Shown here one piece after another: positions 1 through 10,316 of a DNA stretch of 64,000 nt. The notes below the pieces were generated by a model that was not told the DNA's origin, ran no database searches, and saw only the letters and a program-made list of their open reading frames with translations. Where the stretch lies: positions 394,308-458,307 of the forward strand of contig NZ_JAQQXQ010000001.1 in assembly GCF_028595285.1 (NCBI RefSeq), read 5' to 3'. The first letter of the stretch is position 1. Every line of letters begins with the position of its first letter. The position numbers and the translations under genes were made by a program. The stretch is from Erythrobacter fulvus (lineage in GTDB: Bacteria; Pseudomonadota; Alphaproteobacteria; Sphingomonadales; Sphingomonadaceae).

Positions 1-1221
1 CGAAACCAGCGCGACGAGGCTAGAGGTCTGGTAGATCCCTGCCAGCGACAGGAATTCTCCGACGAAACCGCTGGTGCCCGGCAGGCCGATGCTTGCCATG
101 GTGAACAGCAGGAAGAACAGCGCGTAGTAAGGCATATTGATCGCCAACCCGCCGTAACGCGCGATCTCGCGGGTGTGCAGGCGGTCGTAAATCACGCCCA
201 CGCAGAGGAACAACGCGCCCGAGACGAGACCGTGGGAGAGCATGATGATCATCGCGCCTTCCAGCCCCTGCACGTTGAAGGCGAACAGGCCGACTGTGAC
301 GATCGCCATGTGCGCGACCGATGAATAGGCGATCAGCTTCTTCATGTCGGCCTGAACCAGCGCGACCAGTGAGGTGTAGACCACCGCGATCATCGACAAG
401 ATGAATACCAGCCACGCGAAATCGGCGGAAGCATCGGGGAACATCGGCAGGCTGAAGCGGATGAAGCCGTAGCCGCCGAGTTTGAGCAGCACGCCGGCTA
501 GGATCACCGAACCGGCAGTGGGCGCCTGAACGTGCGCATCCGGCAGCCAAGTGTGCAGCGGCCACATCGGCACCTTCACCGCGAAGCTCGCGAAGAATGC
601 CAGCCACAGCCATGTCTGCGCCTCAGCCGGGAAATTATACTGCATCAGCGTCGGGATGTCGGAGGTGCCAGCCTCGGCCACCATCCAGAACATCGCGATC
701 AGCATCAGCACCGAGCCAAGCAGGGTGTAGAGGAAGAACTTGTAGCTCGCGTAGATGCGGTTGTCCCCGCCCCACACACCGATGATCAGATACATCGGGA
801 TAAGGCCCGCCTCGAAAAAGACGTAGAACAGGAACAGGTCCTGCGCCGCGAAGGTGCCGATCATCAGCACTTCCATGAACAGGAAGGCGGCCATGTATTC
901 GCCGACGCGCTTCTGGATCGCGTCCCAGCTCGCAAGGATACAGATCGGCATCAGGAAAACGCTGAGCATGATCAGCAGCAGCGCAATGCCGTCGATCCCC
1001 AGCGCATAGCTGAAGCCCGCAAACAAATCGGCCTTTTCGGTGAACTGCCACTGCGGACCGCCGATCTGGTAATTGGACCACAGCACGATGCCGAAACCGA
1101 AGGTGACAAGCGTCGCCCCAAGCGCAATCCAGCGCGCGGCGTTGGCGCCTGCAAACAGGCATGCCAGCGCGCCCGCGAGCGGCACGAGCATCATCACAGT
1201 GAGGATGGGAAGGCCTTCCAT
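1..1221 (-). CDS. nuoM: NADH-quinone oxidoreductase subunit M (3' part missing)
   Basis: Membrane subunit of proton-pumping complex I, one of the antiporter-like subunits. The frame is open from an ATG at 1221 to the left edge, 407 codons of a family usually about 500 residues long, so the C-terminus lies outside the window. It begins [12 protein letters not shown] and is hydrophobic throughout; the last visible stretch reads [13 protein letters not shown], as expected inside a NuoM transmembrane core. A GGAG lies 11 bases before the ATG, inside the end of nuoL, 14 bases downstream of the nuoL stop region. It is the most distal nuo gene visible; nuoN would be expected beyond the edge. Identity is secure from sequence and operon position. 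Confidence 0.93.
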   Translation of the reverse strand, partial: MEGLPILTVMMLVPLAGALACLFAGANAARWIALGATLVTFGFGIVLWSNYQIGGPQWQFTEKADLFAGFSYALGIDGIALLLIMLSVFLMPICILASWDAIQKRVGEYMAAFLFMEVLMIGTFAAQDLFLFYVFFEAGLIPMYLIIGVWGGDNRIYASYKFFLYTLLGSVLMLIAMFWMVAEAGTSDIPTLMQYNFPAEAQTWLWLAFFASFAVKVPMWPLHTWLPDAHVQAPTAGSVILAGVLLKLGGYGFIRFSLPMFPDASADFAWLVFILSMIAVVYTSLVALVQADMKKLIAYSSVAHMAIVTVGLFAFNVQGLEGAMIIMLSHGLVSGALFLCVGVIYDRLHTREIARYGGLAINMPYYALFFLLFTMASIGLPGTSGFVGEFLSLAGIYQTSSLVALVS

Positions 1222-1235
1222 TACGAAGCGCGCTC

Positions 1236-3227
1236 CTAAAGCAGAACGTAGGTGACAGCGGCAACCAGCCCGAGGAGCATGATCAGCGCATAGGTGTAGA
1301 CGTAGCCCGACTGGATCGACTTGGCCGCTGTGGCGCTGCGATCGACCACCCAGGCTATGCCGTTGGGGCCGAAGCGGTCGATGGTGCCGATATCGCCGAG
1401 CTGCCAGAATTTGCGGCCCAGCCAGAAGGCAGGCTTCACGAAGACCGCATCATATAGCTCGTCGAAGTACCACTTGCGGTAAACGAAGTTGTGCAGTGCA
1501 CCGAAGGTAGCGACAAACTTTGCCGGGATATCGGGCTTGGCGATGTAGGCCACGTAAGCGCCGGTGAAGCCAAGCAGCATCACGATGAAGGCCGAATACT
1601 TCACCCAGTAAGGCACGGCGTGCATCGCGTGGATCAACGGTTCGTTGTAGAAGATCGACCGGTCCCAGAAGGCGGCATTGTCGAGGAACTGCGGGGCGAA
1701 TACTTGTCCTGCCGCAATCGCCCCAATGGTCAGCACGCCGAGCGGGATCAGCATCGACGCCGGGCTTTCATGAGGGTGATAGCCGCCGGTGGTGTCCTCG
1801 CCCGCCTGTTCAGGCGTCTTGTGGACGGCGTGCTGGATGTGCTCGCTCTCGATCCAGCGGGGCTTGCCCCAGAAGGTGAGGAACAGCAGACGCCAGCTGT
1901 AGAAGCTGGTCAGCAGCGCCGCGCCCACGCCCAACCAGAAGGCGGTGGTGGAAACCTGCGTGCCGCGCGCGAAGGCGACTTCGAGGATCGCGTCCTTCGA
2001 CCAGAAGCCCGCAAAGCCGACGCCAAGGTGATAGACACCAAGCCCGGTGATCGCCAGCGTGCCTGCCAGCATCGCGTAGAAGGTCAGCGGGATGTGCTTA
2101 CGCAGCCCGCCGTAATAGCGCATGTCCTGTTCGTGGTGCATCGCATGGATCACCGAGCCTGCACCCAGGAACAGCAGCGCCTTGAAGAAGGCGTGCGTAA
2201 ACAGGTGGAACATCGCCGCGCCATAGGCCCCGACGCCCGCAGCAAAGAACATGTAACCCAGCTGCGAACAGGTCGAATAGGCGATGACCCGCTTAATGTC
2301 CCACTGCGTGGTGCCGATTGTGGCAGCGAAGAAGCAGGTGGCAGCCCCGACGATGGTGACGATTGTCAGCGCGGTCGGCGCGGTTTCGAACATCGGCGAC
2401 AGGCGGCACAGCATGAACACGCCCGCCGTCACCATGGTTGCCGCGTGGATCAGCGCGGAGACCGGCGTCGGGCCTTCCATCGCATCGGGCAGCCACGTGT
2501 GGAGGCCAAGCTGCGCCGACTTGCCCATCGCCCCGATGAACAGGAGGATGCACAGGATGTCCATGGTGTAGAGGCGCATCCCGACAAAGGTAATCGTCGA
2601 TCCGCTCATACCCGGGGCGGCGGCGAGGATCTCGGTGATCGAGGTCGTCTGGAACACCATGTAGGTGCCGAAGATGCCGAGCATGAAGCCCAAGTCACCG
2701 ACGCGGTTGACCACGAAAGCCTTGATCGCCGCAGCGCCCGCGCTCGGCTTCTTGAACCAGAAACCGATCAGCAGGTAGGACGCAAGGCCCACCCCTTCCC
2801 ATCCGAAGAACATCTGCACGAGGTTGTCCGCCGTCACGAGCATCAGCATCGCGAAGGTGAACAGCGACAGGTAGGCAAAGAAGCGCGGCTGATCCGGGTC
2901 TTCCTCCATGTACCCCCAGGAATAGAGGTGCACGAGCGCGGAGACCGAGTTGATTACCACCAGCATGATCGCAGTGAGCGTATCGACACGCAGCGACCAG
3001 TCGAAGCTGAGCGTACCGCTCTGGACCCACTTCAGGACTTCGACGACTTCGGCAGTCTGCGTGCCGCCAAGGAAACCGAGGAAAATCGTCCAGCTAAGGC
3101 CCGAGGAAAGCAACAGCGCGCCGGTGGTGACGGACTTGGCCGCCACATTGCCGATCATGCGATTGCCCAGCCCTGCAATCAGGGCAGCGAGCAGCGGCGC
3201 GAAGGTGATGATAAGGATGGGATGCAC
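1236..3227 (-). CDS. nuoL: NADH-quinone oxidoreductase subunit L
   Basis: Large antiporter-like membrane subunit of complex I, 663 residues, about the usual length for alphaproteobacteria. It has the conserved core [18 protein letters not shown] followed by [13 protein letters not shown], and the later [20 protein letters not shown], both hallmarks of NuoL. A C-terminal amphipathic helix region and a final transmembrane helix end the protein. The start is GTG at 3227, six bases after the nuoK stop with a G-rich stretch before it. It pumps protons across the cytoplasmic membrane. It sits between nuoK and nuoM as in the standard operon. Open frames of over 600 codons on the opposite strand are a by-product of high GC and are not counted as genes. 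Confidence 0.97.
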   Translation of the reverse strand: MHPILIITFAPLLAALIAGLGNRMIGNVAAKSVTTGALLLSSGLSWTIFLGFLGGTQTAEVVEVLKWVQSGTLSFDWSLRVDTLTAIMLVVINSVSALVHLYSWGYMEEDPDQPRFFAYLSLFTFAMLMLVTADNLVQMFFGWEGVGLASYLLIGFWFKKPSAGAAAIKAFVVNRVGDLGFMLGIFGTYMVFQTTSITEILAAAPGMSGSTITFVGMRLYTMDILCILLFIGAMGKSAQLGLHTWLPDAMEGPTPVSALIHAATMVTAGVFMLCRLSPMFETAPTALTIVTIVGAATCFFAATIGTTQWDIKRVIAYSTCSQLGYMFFAAGVGAYGAAMFHLFTHAFFKALLFLGAGSVIHAMHHEQDMRYYGGLRKHIPLTFYAMLAGTLAITGLGVYHLGVGFAGFWSKDAILEVAFARGTQVSTTAFWLGVGAALLTSFYSWRLLFLTFWGKPRWIESEHIQHAVHKTPEQAGEDTTGGYHPHESPASMLIPLGVLTIGAIAAGQVFAPQFLDNAAFWDRSIFYNEPLIHAMHAVPYWVKYSAFIVMLLGFTGAYVAYIAKPDIPAKFVATFGALHNFVYRKWYFDELYDAVFVKPAFWLGRKFWQLGDIGTIDRFGPNGIAWVVDRSATAAKSIQSGYVYTYALIMLLGLVAAVTYVLL

Positions 3228-3233
3228 CGGGTC

Positions 3234-3539
3234 TTACCCCTTCATCCGGTTGATATCGTCGACCGCGATGGTGCCGCGGCCACGGAAATAGATGACAAGG
3301 ATCGCCAGACCGATCGCTGCCTCGGCCGCTGCCACGGTCAGCACCAGCATGGCGAAGATCTGGCCGACCAGATCCTGCATGAAGGCGCTGAAGGCGACGA
3401 GGTTGAGGTTTACCGACAATAGGATCAGTTCGACCGCCATCAGGATGACGATCACGTTCTTGCGATTGAGGAAGATCCCCAGCACGCCGAGCACGAACAG
3501 GATCGCGCCGACGGTAAGATAATGTTCGATGCCGATCAC
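3234..3539 (-). CDS. nuoK: NADH-quinone oxidoreductase subunit K
   Basis: Small membrane subunit of complex I, 101 residues with three predicted transmembrane helices. It starts [18 protein letters not shown] and carries the conserved second helix with [15 protein letters not shown], whose glutamate is part of the proton path. The length is that of the family. The ATG start overlaps the nuoJ stop in an ATGA, so translation is probably coupled. A stop codon TAA is followed six bases later by nuoL. Confidence 0.97.
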   Translation of the reverse strand: MIGIEHYLTVGAILFVLGVLGIFLNRKNVIVILMAVELILLSVNLNLVAFSAFMQDLVGQIFAMLVLTVAAAEAAIGLAILVIYFRGRGTIAVDDINRMKG

Positions 3540-4159
3540 AGTTCGACCCCCTGCCCGACTTCCGGGTTCTTCATGACGGTTGCCTCTTCGGGACGGCGAC
3601 GGATCTGCTTGCCGACGTCCTGGCGCGCGCGCGCACCGGGCTTGGGCGGCTGGAAGGTCAGCACGATCGCGCCGATCATTGCGACCAGCAAGATGATCCC
3701 CGCGATCTCGAACAGCGCGATATACTTGCCGTAAAGCAGCGCACCCAGCGCCTCGATATTGCTGGCATCGGCCGCCTGCATCGCGCTGCCATCGGGCGAG
3801 CCGAGCGTCAGCCCGCCCGCATTATAGGCGCCCACGGCCAGCAACAGTTCCGCCAGCAGCACCGCCGCCACCGCAAGGCCCAGCGGCGCATTGCGCGAAA
3901 AGCCAGCGCGCATCGCGGCGAAATCGATGTCGAGCATCATCACCACGAACAGGAACAGCACCGCGACCGCGCCCACGTAAACGATCACCAGCAGCATCGC
4001 TATGAACTCCGCGCCCACCAGCACCATCAGGCCGGCAGCGTTGAAGAACGCCATGATCAGCCACAGCACCGAGTGCACGGGATTGCGCGACATGATCGTC
4101 ATCACGGCGGCGCCGACCACGATGGTCGCGAAGAAATAGAAGGCGATGGCCTGTATCAT
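3536..4159 (-). CDS. nuoJ: NADH-quinone oxidoreductase subunit J
   Basis: Membrane subunit of complex I, 207 residues from the ATG at 4159. It begins [20 protein letters not shown] and contains the conserved [20 protein letters not shown] and [20 protein letters not shown] segments of the ND6 family. An in-frame TTG 12 bases upstream abuts the GGAGG sequence too closely to be the start; the ATG has GGAGG 12 bases before it. It overlaps nuoK by four bases. A 132-base gap with no recognisable gene separates it from nuoI, the widest spacing inside this operon. Confidence 0.96.
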   Translation of the reverse strand: MIQAIAFYFFATIVVGAAVMTIMSRNPVHSVLWLIMAFFNAAGLMVLVGAEFIAMLLVIVYVGAVAVLFLFVVMMLDIDFAAMRAGFSRNAPLGLAVAAVLLAELLLAVGAYNAGGLTLGSPDGSAMQAADASNIEALGALLYGKYIALFEIAGIILLVAMIGAIVLTFQPPKPGARARQDVGKQIRRRPEEATVMKNPEVGQGVEL

Positions 4160-4291
4160 GCTGGTCCCCAACCTCCATGTCCGCCCGCTTGGCGTGCCGA
4201 CCGGAGAGCCGTCCTTACTGATCCCAAAATGCGTTTACGCGGACCTTGCCGAAGCGCCGCCCGCGCGGCTGTGATTTACGTTTGGCGCGCC

Positions 4292-4780
4292 CTAGCGATA
4301 GGGTGCGTCCGCTTCAAGATTGGCCGCGATGGCCCGTTCCCATTTGTCACCATTCGCAAGCAGCTTGGCCTTGTCGTAAAGCAGCTCCTCGCGGGTTTCG
4401 GTGGCGTATTCGAAATTCGGCCCCTCGACGATCGCATCCACCGGGCAGGCTTCCTGACAGAAGCCGCAATAGATGCACTTAGTCATGTCGATGTCGTAGC
4501 GGGTGGTGCGGCGGCTGCCGTCCTCGCGCGGTTCGCTCTCAATGGTGATCGCCTGCGCGGGGCATACGGCCTCGCACAGCTTGCACGCGATGCAGCGTTC
4601 CTCGCCATTGGGATAGCGCCGCAGCGCGTGTTCACCCCGGAAGCGGGGGGACAGAGGCGACTTTTCGAACGGATAGTTGATCGTCGCCTTGGGCTTGAAG
4701 AAATACTTCAGCGTCAAGGCGTGCGCCTTGAGGAATTCCCAGAGGGTGAACGATTTGATGAGGTGCGAGACAGTTGTCAT
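4292..4780 (-). CDS. nuoI: NADH-quinone oxidoreductase subunit I (2x[4Fe-4S] ferredoxin-type)
   Basis: Peripheral-arm subunit passing electrons toward quinone, 162 residues. Two [4Fe-4S] motifs are plain: [15 protein letters not shown] and [15 protein letters not shown], typical of NuoI clusters N6a and N6b. The start chosen is the ATG at 4780 ([11 protein letters not shown]), which overlaps the nuoH stop as ATGA; the frame stays open further upstream but that portion is antisense-like and runs inside nuoH. The C-terminus ends YR near 4295. The length and the N-terminal helix match the family. Confidence 0.97.
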   Translation of the reverse strand: MTTVSHLIKSFTLWEFLKAHALTLKYFFKPKATINYPFEKSPLSPRFRGEHALRRYPNGEERCIACKLCEAVCPAQAITIESEPREDGSRRTTRYDIDMTKCIYCGFCQEACPVDAIVEGPNFEYATETREELLYDKAKLLANGDKWERAIAANLEADAPYR

Positions 4781-5823
4781 GCGAAATGCCCGATGGCCAT
4801 GAGGTAACCGGAGGTGGCGGCGACAAACAGAAGGCTCATCGGCAAGAACACCTTCCAGCCAAGCCGCATCAGCTGGTCGTAGCGGTAACGCGGCACGGTC
4901 GCCCAGATCCAGCTGAACATGAAGAAGAAGATGAAGGTCTTGACGAGGAACCACACGATCCCCGGCACCGCGTAAAGCACCGGAATGTCGAGCGGCGGCA
5001 GCCACCCGCCCCAGAACAGCAGGGTGTTGAGCGAGCACATCAGCAAGATGTTGGCATACTCGCCGAGCCAGAACAGCGCGAAGCTCATCGAGGAATATTC
5101 GGTCTGGTAACCCGCGACAAGCTCGCTCTCGGCCTCGGTCAGGTCGAATGGCGCTCGCGCGGTTTCAGCGAGGGCCGAGATGAAGAACACCACCCACATC
5201 GGGAACAACAGCGGGTGCACCGCATAGGCGTTGATCAGCCCGAGCCCGAAGCCCTGCTGCGCGTTGACGATGCCGCTGAGGTTGAACGTGCCCGCAAACA
5301 GCACCACGCAGACCAGCACGAAGCCGATCGAGACTTCGTAGGAGATCATCTGCGCCGAGGCGCGCATCGCCGAGAAGAACGGGTATTTGGAGTTCGACGC
5401 CCACCCGCTCATCACCACGCCGTAAACCCCCATCGAGGAGATCGCGAGGATGTAGAGCAGGCCCACATTGATGTCGGCGATTACCCCGCCATCCCAGAAC
5501 GGAATCACCGCCCAGGCCGCCAGCGCGACGGTGAAGGTGATGATCGGCGCGAGCAGGAAGATGCCCTTGTTCGCCGCGCTCGGAATAATGGTTTCCTGCA
5601 GAAACACCTTGAGCCCGTCCGCAAAGGACTGGAGCAGGCCGAACGGCCCGACCACGTTGGGTCCGCGCCGCAGCATGATCGCGCCCAGCACCTTGCGGTC
5701 GACATAGATCACCATCGCAACGCTGAACATGACGAGCAGCGAGACGACCACGATCGCGACCACGGTTGCGACGGTCCACGCCCATTCGTAAGGCAGGCCG
5801 AGGGATTGGAAGAAGGCGGTCAC
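4777..5823 (-). CDS. nuoH: NADH-quinone oxidoreductase subunit H
   Basis: Membrane subunit of complex I forming the quinone-binding site with NuoB and NuoD, 348 residues. Conserved blocks include [20 protein letters not shown], then [20 protein letters not shown] and [20 protein letters not shown], signatures of the ND1 family. The start is GTG at 5823, which overlaps the stop of the 63-codon gene upstream in a GTGA. Eight transmembrane helices are expected. The stop overlaps nuoI. Confidence 0.97.
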   Translation of the reverse strand: MTAFFQSLGLPYEWAWTVATVVAIVVVSLLVMFSVAMVIYVDRKVLGAIMLRRGPNVVGPFGLLQSFADGLKVFLQETIIPSAANKGIFLLAPIITFTVALAAWAVIPFWDGGVIADINVGLLYILAISSMGVYGVVMSGWASNSKYPFFSAMRASAQMISYEVSIGFVLVCVVLFAGTFNLSGIVNAQQGFGLGLINAYAVHPLLFPMWVVFFISALAETARAPFDLTEAESELVAGYQTEYSSMSFALFWLGEYANILLMCSLNTLLFWGGWLPPLDIPVLYAVPGIVWFLVKTFIFFFMFSWIWATVPRYRYDQLMRLGWKVFLPMSLLFVAATSGYLMAIGHFA

Positions 5824-6011
5824 TTGCGTGCCTCCATGTAGATGTCGAGCCGGGTCAGCAGCGCGGCAGCGATCAGCAACCAGCTTCCGTAGAACACGTT
5901 GTCGATCACCGGGCCATTAGTCGCGACGGTGCCGCCGATCGCGAGCACGAAGAACGCGATCAAGAAATGCGGCGTGAAGCGTGCGACCGTCCGGGTGAAT
6001 GCGTCGCTCAC
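5820..6011 (-). CDS. Small membrane protein inside the nuo operon, 63 aa, unknown function
   Basis: A 63-residue protein lying between nuoG and nuoH and joined to both by GTGA overlaps (GTG start at 6011, stop shared with the nuoH start). It begins [12 protein letters not shown] and has two hydrophobic segments, roughly residues 16-31 and 42-53, separated by a short polar loop ([13 protein letters not shown]), so it is probably a two-helix membrane protein. I do not recognise a family. Perfect coupling to nuoG and nuoH and codon use like its neighbours argue for a real gene; a role as an accessory or assembly factor of complex I is inference only. Confidence 0.75.
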   Translation of the reverse strand: MSDAFTRTVARFTPHFLIAFFVLAIGGTVATNGPVIDNVFYGSWLLIAAALLTRLDIYMEARK

Positions 6012-8038
6012 TCTGCGGCCTCCTTGACGTCAGCCCCATGCAGTAACTCGTCCGAGCACTGCTGCATCACCGCGCTGGCGCGGGCGATGGGGTTGGTGAG
6101 GTAGAAGTCCTTGATCGGGTAGCCAGCTATCTCGCCCTCGGCCTTGGCGCTGCTGTCCGCCTTGGGCAGCGCGCCGTAATCGGCGAGGCCCTCCTCGCCC
6201 AGTGCGGGAACGGCGGCGATCATTTTCGCCTGAAGTTCCGCAAAGCTGTCAAAACCGACATTCACACGCAGCGCATCGGCCAGCGCACGCAGGATCGTCC
6301 AGTCCTCGCGCGCGTCGCCGGGGGCGAACACGGCCTTCTCGGCGAACTGCACGCGGCCTTCGGTGTTGACGTAGGTCCCATCCTTTTCGGCATAGGACGC
6401 ACCCGGCAGGATAATGTCGGCGTGATGCGCGCCCTTGTCGCCGTGGTGGCCGATATAAACCTTCAGGCTCTTGGCGTAGGGCGCATAGTCCATCTCGTCC
6501 GCGCCGAGGCTCAGCAGCACCTTGGGCTTCGCAGCCGCGACATCGGCCATGCCGCCCGGCAGGGCGAACCCCAGCATCAGCGACGCCATCCGCGCCGCCG
6601 AAATGTGCAGCACGTTGAAGCCGTTCCAGACGCTGCCGTCTTCACTGGTACGCACCAGATTGAACTTGTCGACCAGCTTGAGCGCCGCCGGAAGCGCACC
6701 CTTGGCGAGCGCCGCCGCACCGAGGATCACCGCCGGACGCTTGGCCGACTTCATGAAGTCACCCAGCTCCTTGGGCACACGGTTCAGGATCTTGAGGTCG
6801 CTGCCGAGGAAGGTCGCCGGGTAGGTCGGATCCCATTCGGGGCCGATGATGTAGACCTTCGCCCCCGCCTTCACCGCCTTGCGCAGACGGACGTTGAGCA
6901 GCGCGGCTTCCCAGCGGACATTGCTGCCAACGATCAGGATCGCGTCGGCTGTCTCGATCCCAGCGAAGGTGCTGTTGAAATTGACCGCCGCAAGGTTCGA
7001 CACGTCATATGTCATGCCGGTCTGACGCGCTTCGGTCAGCTGCGAGCCGCAGGCATTGACCAGCGCCTTGGCCGCGAACATCGTTTCGGCATCGACCAAA
7101 TCGCCCGCGACGGCAGCGATGCTCGCCTTGCCGCGCTTGAGAGCACCCGAAATCATGCCGAAAGCCTCGGTCCACTCGGCGGGCTGGAGCGTGCCTTCTC
7201 GGCGGATCCAGACGCGATCGAGCCGGCGCTTGGTCAGGCCATCAACCTGGTAGCGGCCCTTGTCCGACAGCCACTCTTCGTTGACGTCGTCATTGACGCG
7301 CGGCAGCGCGCGCATGACTTCGCGGCCCTTGGAATGCAGCATGATGTTGGCGCCCACCGCGTCGGAGACGTCAATGCTGAGCGTCTTCTTCAGCTCCCAC
7401 GGCCGCGCTTCGAAGGCATAGGGCCGCGAGGTCAGAGCGCCCACCGGGCACAGGTCGATGACGTTCGCCGAAAGCTCGTGCGCAGCCGCCTGTTCGAGGT
7501 AGGTGGTGATCTGCATGTCCTCGCCGCGGTAGAGTGCGCCGATTTCGTCCACGCCCGCGATCTCTTCCGAGAAGCGCACGCAGCGGGTGCAGTGGATGCA
7601 GCGGGTCATGATCGTCTTGATCAGCGGGCCCATGTACTTCTCGGTCACCGCGCGCTTGTTCTCGTGATAGCGCGAGCCGCCGCGGCCATAGGCGACCGCC
7701 TGATCCTGCAGATCGCACTCGCCGCCCTGATCGCAGATGGGGCAATCGAGCGGGTGGTTGATGAGCAGGAACTCCATCACCCCTTCGCGGGCCTTCTTGA
7801 CCATCGGGCTGTCGGTGCGGATTTCCTGGCCCTCGGCGGCCGGCAGCGCGCAGGAGGCCTGCGGCTTGGGCGGCCCGGGCTTCACCTCGACAAGGCACAT
7901 CCGGCAATTGCCCGCGATGGAGAGGCGCTCGTGATAGCAGAAGCGCGGGATTTCCTTGCCCGCCATCTCGCAGGCCTGGAGCACGGTCGCGCCCGCGGGG
8001 ACCTCGATTTCCTGACCGTCTACGGTGACCTTGGGCAT
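6008..8038 (-). CDS. nuoG: NADH-quinone oxidoreductase subunit G
   Basis: Large iron-sulfur subunit of the peripheral arm, 676 residues, normal for alphaproteobacteria. The N-terminal [2Fe-2S] domain has CYHERLSIAGNCRMCLVEV, followed by HPLDCPICDQGGECDLQD (His-Cys3 cluster), then CIHCTRCVRF and a final cysteine in IDLCPVGALTS for the [4Fe-4S] cluster. The remainder is a molybdopterin-oxidoreductase-like domain without cofactor function in complex I. The ATG at 8038 shares one base with the nuoF stop (TAATG). The 3' end overlaps the 63-codon gene. Confidence 0.97.
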   Translation of the reverse strand: MPKVTVDGQEIEVPAGATVLQACEMAGKEIPRFCYHERLSIAGNCRMCLVEVKPGPPKPQASCALPAAEGQEIRTDSPMVKKAREGVMEFLLINHPLDCPICDQGGECDLQDQAVAYGRGGSRYHENKRAVTEKYMGPLIKTIMTRCIHCTRCVRFSEEIAGVDEIGALYRGEDMQITTYLEQAAAHELSANVIDLCPVGALTSRPYAFEARPWELKKTLSIDVSDAVGANIMLHSKGREVMRALPRVNDDVNEEWLSDKGRYQVDGLTKRRLDRVWIRREGTLQPAEWTEAFGMISGALKRGKASIAAVAGDLVDAETMFAAKALVNACGSQLTEARQTGMTYDVSNLAAVNFNSTFAGIETADAILIVGSNVRWEAALLNVRLRKAVKAGAKVYIIGPEWDPTYPATFLGSDLKILNRVPKELGDFMKSAKRPAVILGAAALAKGALPAALKLVDKFNLVRTSEDGSVWNGFNVLHISAARMASLMLGFALPGGMADVAAAKPKVLLSLGADEMDYAPYAKSLKVYIGHHGDKGAHHADIILPGASYAEKDGTYVNTEGRVQFAEKAVFAPGDAREDWTILRALADALRVNVGFDSFAELQAKMIAAVPALGEEGLADYGALPKADSSAKAEGEIAGYPIKDFYLTNPIARASAVMQQCSDELLHGADVKEAAE

Positions 8039-9330
8039 TACTCGGCTGCCTCTTGGAATTGCGCGTTGTGTTCGTTGATCCGCCGCTCAAGCTCGGGGCG
8101 GAAATGGCGGATGAGGCCCTGAATCGGCCATGCGGCGGCATCGCCCAGCGCGCAGATGGTGTGGCCTTCGACCTGCTTGGTGACTTCCTGCAGCATGTCG
8201 ATTTCCTCGATTGCCGCATCGCCGGTGCGCAGGCGTTCCATCATGCGCCACATCCAGCCCGTGCCTTCACGGCAGGGGGTGCACTGGCCGCAGGACTCGT
8301 GCTTGTAGAAATAGCTCAACCGGCTGATTGCGCGGACGATATCGGTGGACTTGTCCATGACGATGACCGCTGCCGTGCCGAGACCCGAGCCGAGTTCCTT
8401 CAGCCCGTCAAAGTCCATCGGCGCCGAACGGATTTGCGCGGCCGGCACCAGCGGCACCGAGGAACCACCAGGAATAACCGCAAGCAGATTGTCCCACCCG
8501 CCGCGGATCCCGCCGCAGTGCTTTTCGATCAGTTCCTCGAAGGGAATGCTCATCGATTCTTCGACGACGCAGGGCTTTTCCACGTGGCCGCTGATCTGGA
8601 ACAGCTTGGTGCCCTTGTTATTCTCGCGCCCGAAGCTGGAGAACCACGCAGCCCCCCGCCGCAGGATCGTCGGGGCGACCGCGATGCTCTCGACGTTGTT
8701 GACGGTGGTCGGGCAGCCATAGAGGCCCGCGCCCGCCGGGAACGGAGGCTTGAGGCGCGGCTGCCCCTTCTTGCCTTCGAGACTTTCGATCATCGCGGTC
8801 TCTTCGCCGCAGATATATGCGCCCGCGCCGCGGTGCATGAAGACGTCGAAGTCATAGCCCGACTTGCAGGCGTTCTTGCCGATCAGTCCCGCGGCATAGG
8901 CCTCGTCGATCGCCTTCTGCAGCGTCTCAGCCTCGCGGATATATTCGCCGCGGATGTAGATATAGGCCGCCCGCGCGCGCATCGCGAAACCGGCGACCAG
9001 CGCGCCTTCGACCAGCTTGTGCGGATCGTGGCGGATGATCTCGCGGTCTTTGCACGATCCGGGTTCGGATTCGTCGGCGTTGATGACGAGAAAGCTGGGC
9101 CGCCCGTCGCGCGATTCCTTGGGCATGAAGGACCACTTGAGCCCCGTAGGGAAGCCCGCCCCGCCCCGTCCACGCAGACCGCTGGCCTTGATTTCCTCGA
9201 TGATCGAGTCCGGCCCGCGTGCGAGCAGCGCCTTGGTGTCGTCCCAGTCGCCGCGCGCCTGCGCTGCCTTCAGGCCCCAGTCCTGGAACCCGTAGAGGTT
9301 GGTAAAGATGCGGTCCTTGTCAGCCAGCAT
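8038..9330 (-). CDS. nuoF: NADH-quinone oxidoreductase subunit F
   Basis: NADH- and FMN-binding subunit, 430 residues from the ATG at 9330, which overlaps the stop of the 58-codon gene (TGATG). The nucleotide-binding loop [18 protein letters not shown], the FMN-associated [20 protein letters not shown] and the C-terminal [4Fe-4S] motif [15 protein letters not shown] are all present. A GTG one codon upstream is possible but has no advantage. It accepts hydride from NADH and, with NuoE and NuoG, starts the electron chain. Confidence 0.98.
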   Translation of the reverse strand: MLADKDRIFTNLYGFQDWGLKAAQARGDWDDTKALLARGPDSIIEEIKASGLRGRGGAGFPTGLKWSFMPKESRDGRPSFLVINADESEPGSCKDREIIRHDPHKLVEGALVAGFAMRARAAYIYIRGEYIREAETLQKAIDEAYAAGLIGKNACKSGYDFDVFMHRGAGAYICGEETAMIESLEGKKGQPRLKPPFPAGAGLYGCPTTVNNVESIAVAPTILRRGAAWFSSFGRENNKGTKLFQISGHVEKPCVVEESMSIPFEELIEKHCGGIRGGWDNLLAVIPGGSSVPLVPAAQIRSAPMDFDGLKELGSGLGTAAVIVMDKSTDIVRAISRLSYFYKHESCGQCTPCREGTGWMWRMMERLRTGDAAIEEIDMLQEVTKQVEGHTICALGDAAAWPIQGLIRHFRPELERRINEHNAQFQEAAE

Positions 9331-9506
9331 CACTGCTTCCCTTGCATTTTGGCGCGCTTGAGACGCACCAGCGAAATCACCTGGAACACGAGGCCCAGAC
9401 CCATCAGGATCACGCCCATTTCCAGCTTGCCCGTCGCGCTGAAATAAGCGCCGAGCGCGAAACCGGTCAGCCCGGCACCGGCGAAGGCGAGCGTCAACGG
9501 GCTCAT
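9330..9506 (-). CDS. Small membrane protein inside the nuo operon, 58 aa, unknown function
   Basis: A 58-codon frame between nuoE and nuoF, read from an ATG at 9506 that overlaps the previous small gene (ATGA) and ends in a TGA overlapping the nuoF ATG. The protein begins [19 protein letters not shown], has a second hydrophobic stretch [17 protein letters not shown], and ends in a basic tail [11 protein letters not shown]. That gives two likely membrane helices with the C-terminus probably cytoplasmic. No family is recognised. Coupled overlaps on both sides are the main evidence that it is translated. Confidence 0.65.
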   Translation of the reverse strand: MSPLTLAFAGAGLTGFALGAYFSATGKLEMGVILMGLGLVFQVISLVRLKRAKMQGKQ

Positions 9507-9646
9507 CCGATCACCCCTTGGGTGTAGAGGCCATAAAGCACCGCCAGAATGAGCAGGATCACCCCCACGCGCACGAGGCCCATCAGCACCTTGTAGGCGA
9601 TGAAGGCCAGAACGGCTGCACCGAGGAAGGAGGCGACGGCGGTCAA
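9503..9646 (-). CDS. Very small membrane protein inside the nuo operon, 47 aa, unknown function
   Basis: A 47-codon frame that starts one base after the nuoE stop with TTG at 9646 ([20 protein letters not shown]) and ends in the ATGA overlap with the 58-codon gene. It has two hydrophobic stretches, about residues 4-17 and 28-40, around a short VLMGLVRV link. The start codon is weak and there is no clear ribosome-binding site beyond the GAG at the end of nuoE, so translation may depend on coupling. No family is recognised; support is the uninterrupted frame, hydrophobic pattern and seamless packing. Confidence 0.5.
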   Translation of the reverse strand: MTAVASFLGAAVLAFIAYKVLMGLVRVGVILLILAVLYGLYTQGVIG

Positions 9647-9647
9647 C

Positions 9648-10316
9648 TTACCACTCGCCCCGATAGTCATGGTTTTCGGTCACCATGTCCTTGAGCGTGG
9701 TCGGCCCGCCTGCAGGCTCCGACGTATGCCGCCCCGGCTCCTGCGTGCCAGCCTTAGGCTGCTCGCCCGCCGCGAGCGCATCGAGCACCGCGTGGAGGCG
9801 TTCCGGAGTCAGATCCTCGAAATTGTCATCGTTGATCTGGACCATCGGCGCAGTAGCGCAATTGCCCATGCATTCGACTTCGGTAAGGGTCCACAACCCG
9901 TCTTCCGACACTTCGCCCTTCTTCATCCCGCGCTTCTTGCAGGCGGTCATTATGTCGTCCGAGCCGCGCAGCATGCACGGCGTGGTGCCGCACACCTGCA
10001 CGTGAAATTTGCCGACGGGCTTCAGGTTATACATGAAGTAGAAGCTGGCGACCTCGAGCACGCGGATCACCGGCATGTCGAGATACTTGGCGACATATTC
10101 GATCACCGGCAGCGGCAGCCAGCCCTGCGTGTCAGTCTCCGCGCCGACCTGCCGCTGGGCGAGATCGAGCAGCGGCATCACCGCCGAGCGCTGACGCCCT
10201 TCGGGATACTTGGCGATGTGCCAGTCGGCGGTCTTGCGGTTTTCCGGCGTCCATTCGAACGCCCCCCAGCGCGCGCGCAGTTCGGGAGTATCGGGAGCGG
10301 GGGTACGGTCAGCCAT
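9648..10316 (-). CDS. nuoE: NADH-quinone oxidoreductase subunit E
   Basis: Thioredoxin-fold [2Fe-2S] subunit of the NADH dehydrogenase module, 222 residues. The four cluster cysteines fall in CGTTPCMLRG and VECMGNCATAPMVQI, the standard NuoE spacing. The C-terminal 40 or so residues (Gly, Pro and Thr rich, ending HDYRGEW) extend beyond the core, as is common in alphaproteobacteria. ATG at 10316 shares one base with the nuoD stop (TAATG). It partners NuoF and NuoG. Confidence 0.97.
   Translation of the reverse strand: MADRTPAPDTPELRARWGAFEWTPENRKTADWHIAKYPEGRQRSAVMPLLDLAQRQVGAETDTQGWLPLPVIEYVAKYLDMPVIRVLEVASFYFMYNLKPVGKFHVQVCGTTPCMLRGSDDIMTACKKRGMKKGEVSEDGLWTLTEVECMGNCATAPMVQINDDNFEDLTPERLHAVLDALAAGEQPKAGTQEPGRHTSEPAGGPTTLKDMVTENHDYRGEW

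Noticed and set aside
1491..3422. A 643-codon open frame on the plus strand over nuoL and nuoK
   Set aside because: Arg/His/Gln-rich translation without motifs, fully antisense to nuoL and nuoK; typical of high-GC third-position bias.
4160..4291. Another small gene in the nuoJ-nuoI gap
   Set aside because: No start with a ribosome-binding site and a continuous hydrophobic frame was found in these 132 bases.
6422..8122. A 566-codon plus-strand frame over nuoG
   Set aside because: Antisense to a certain gene, no domain, composition of an antisense frame.
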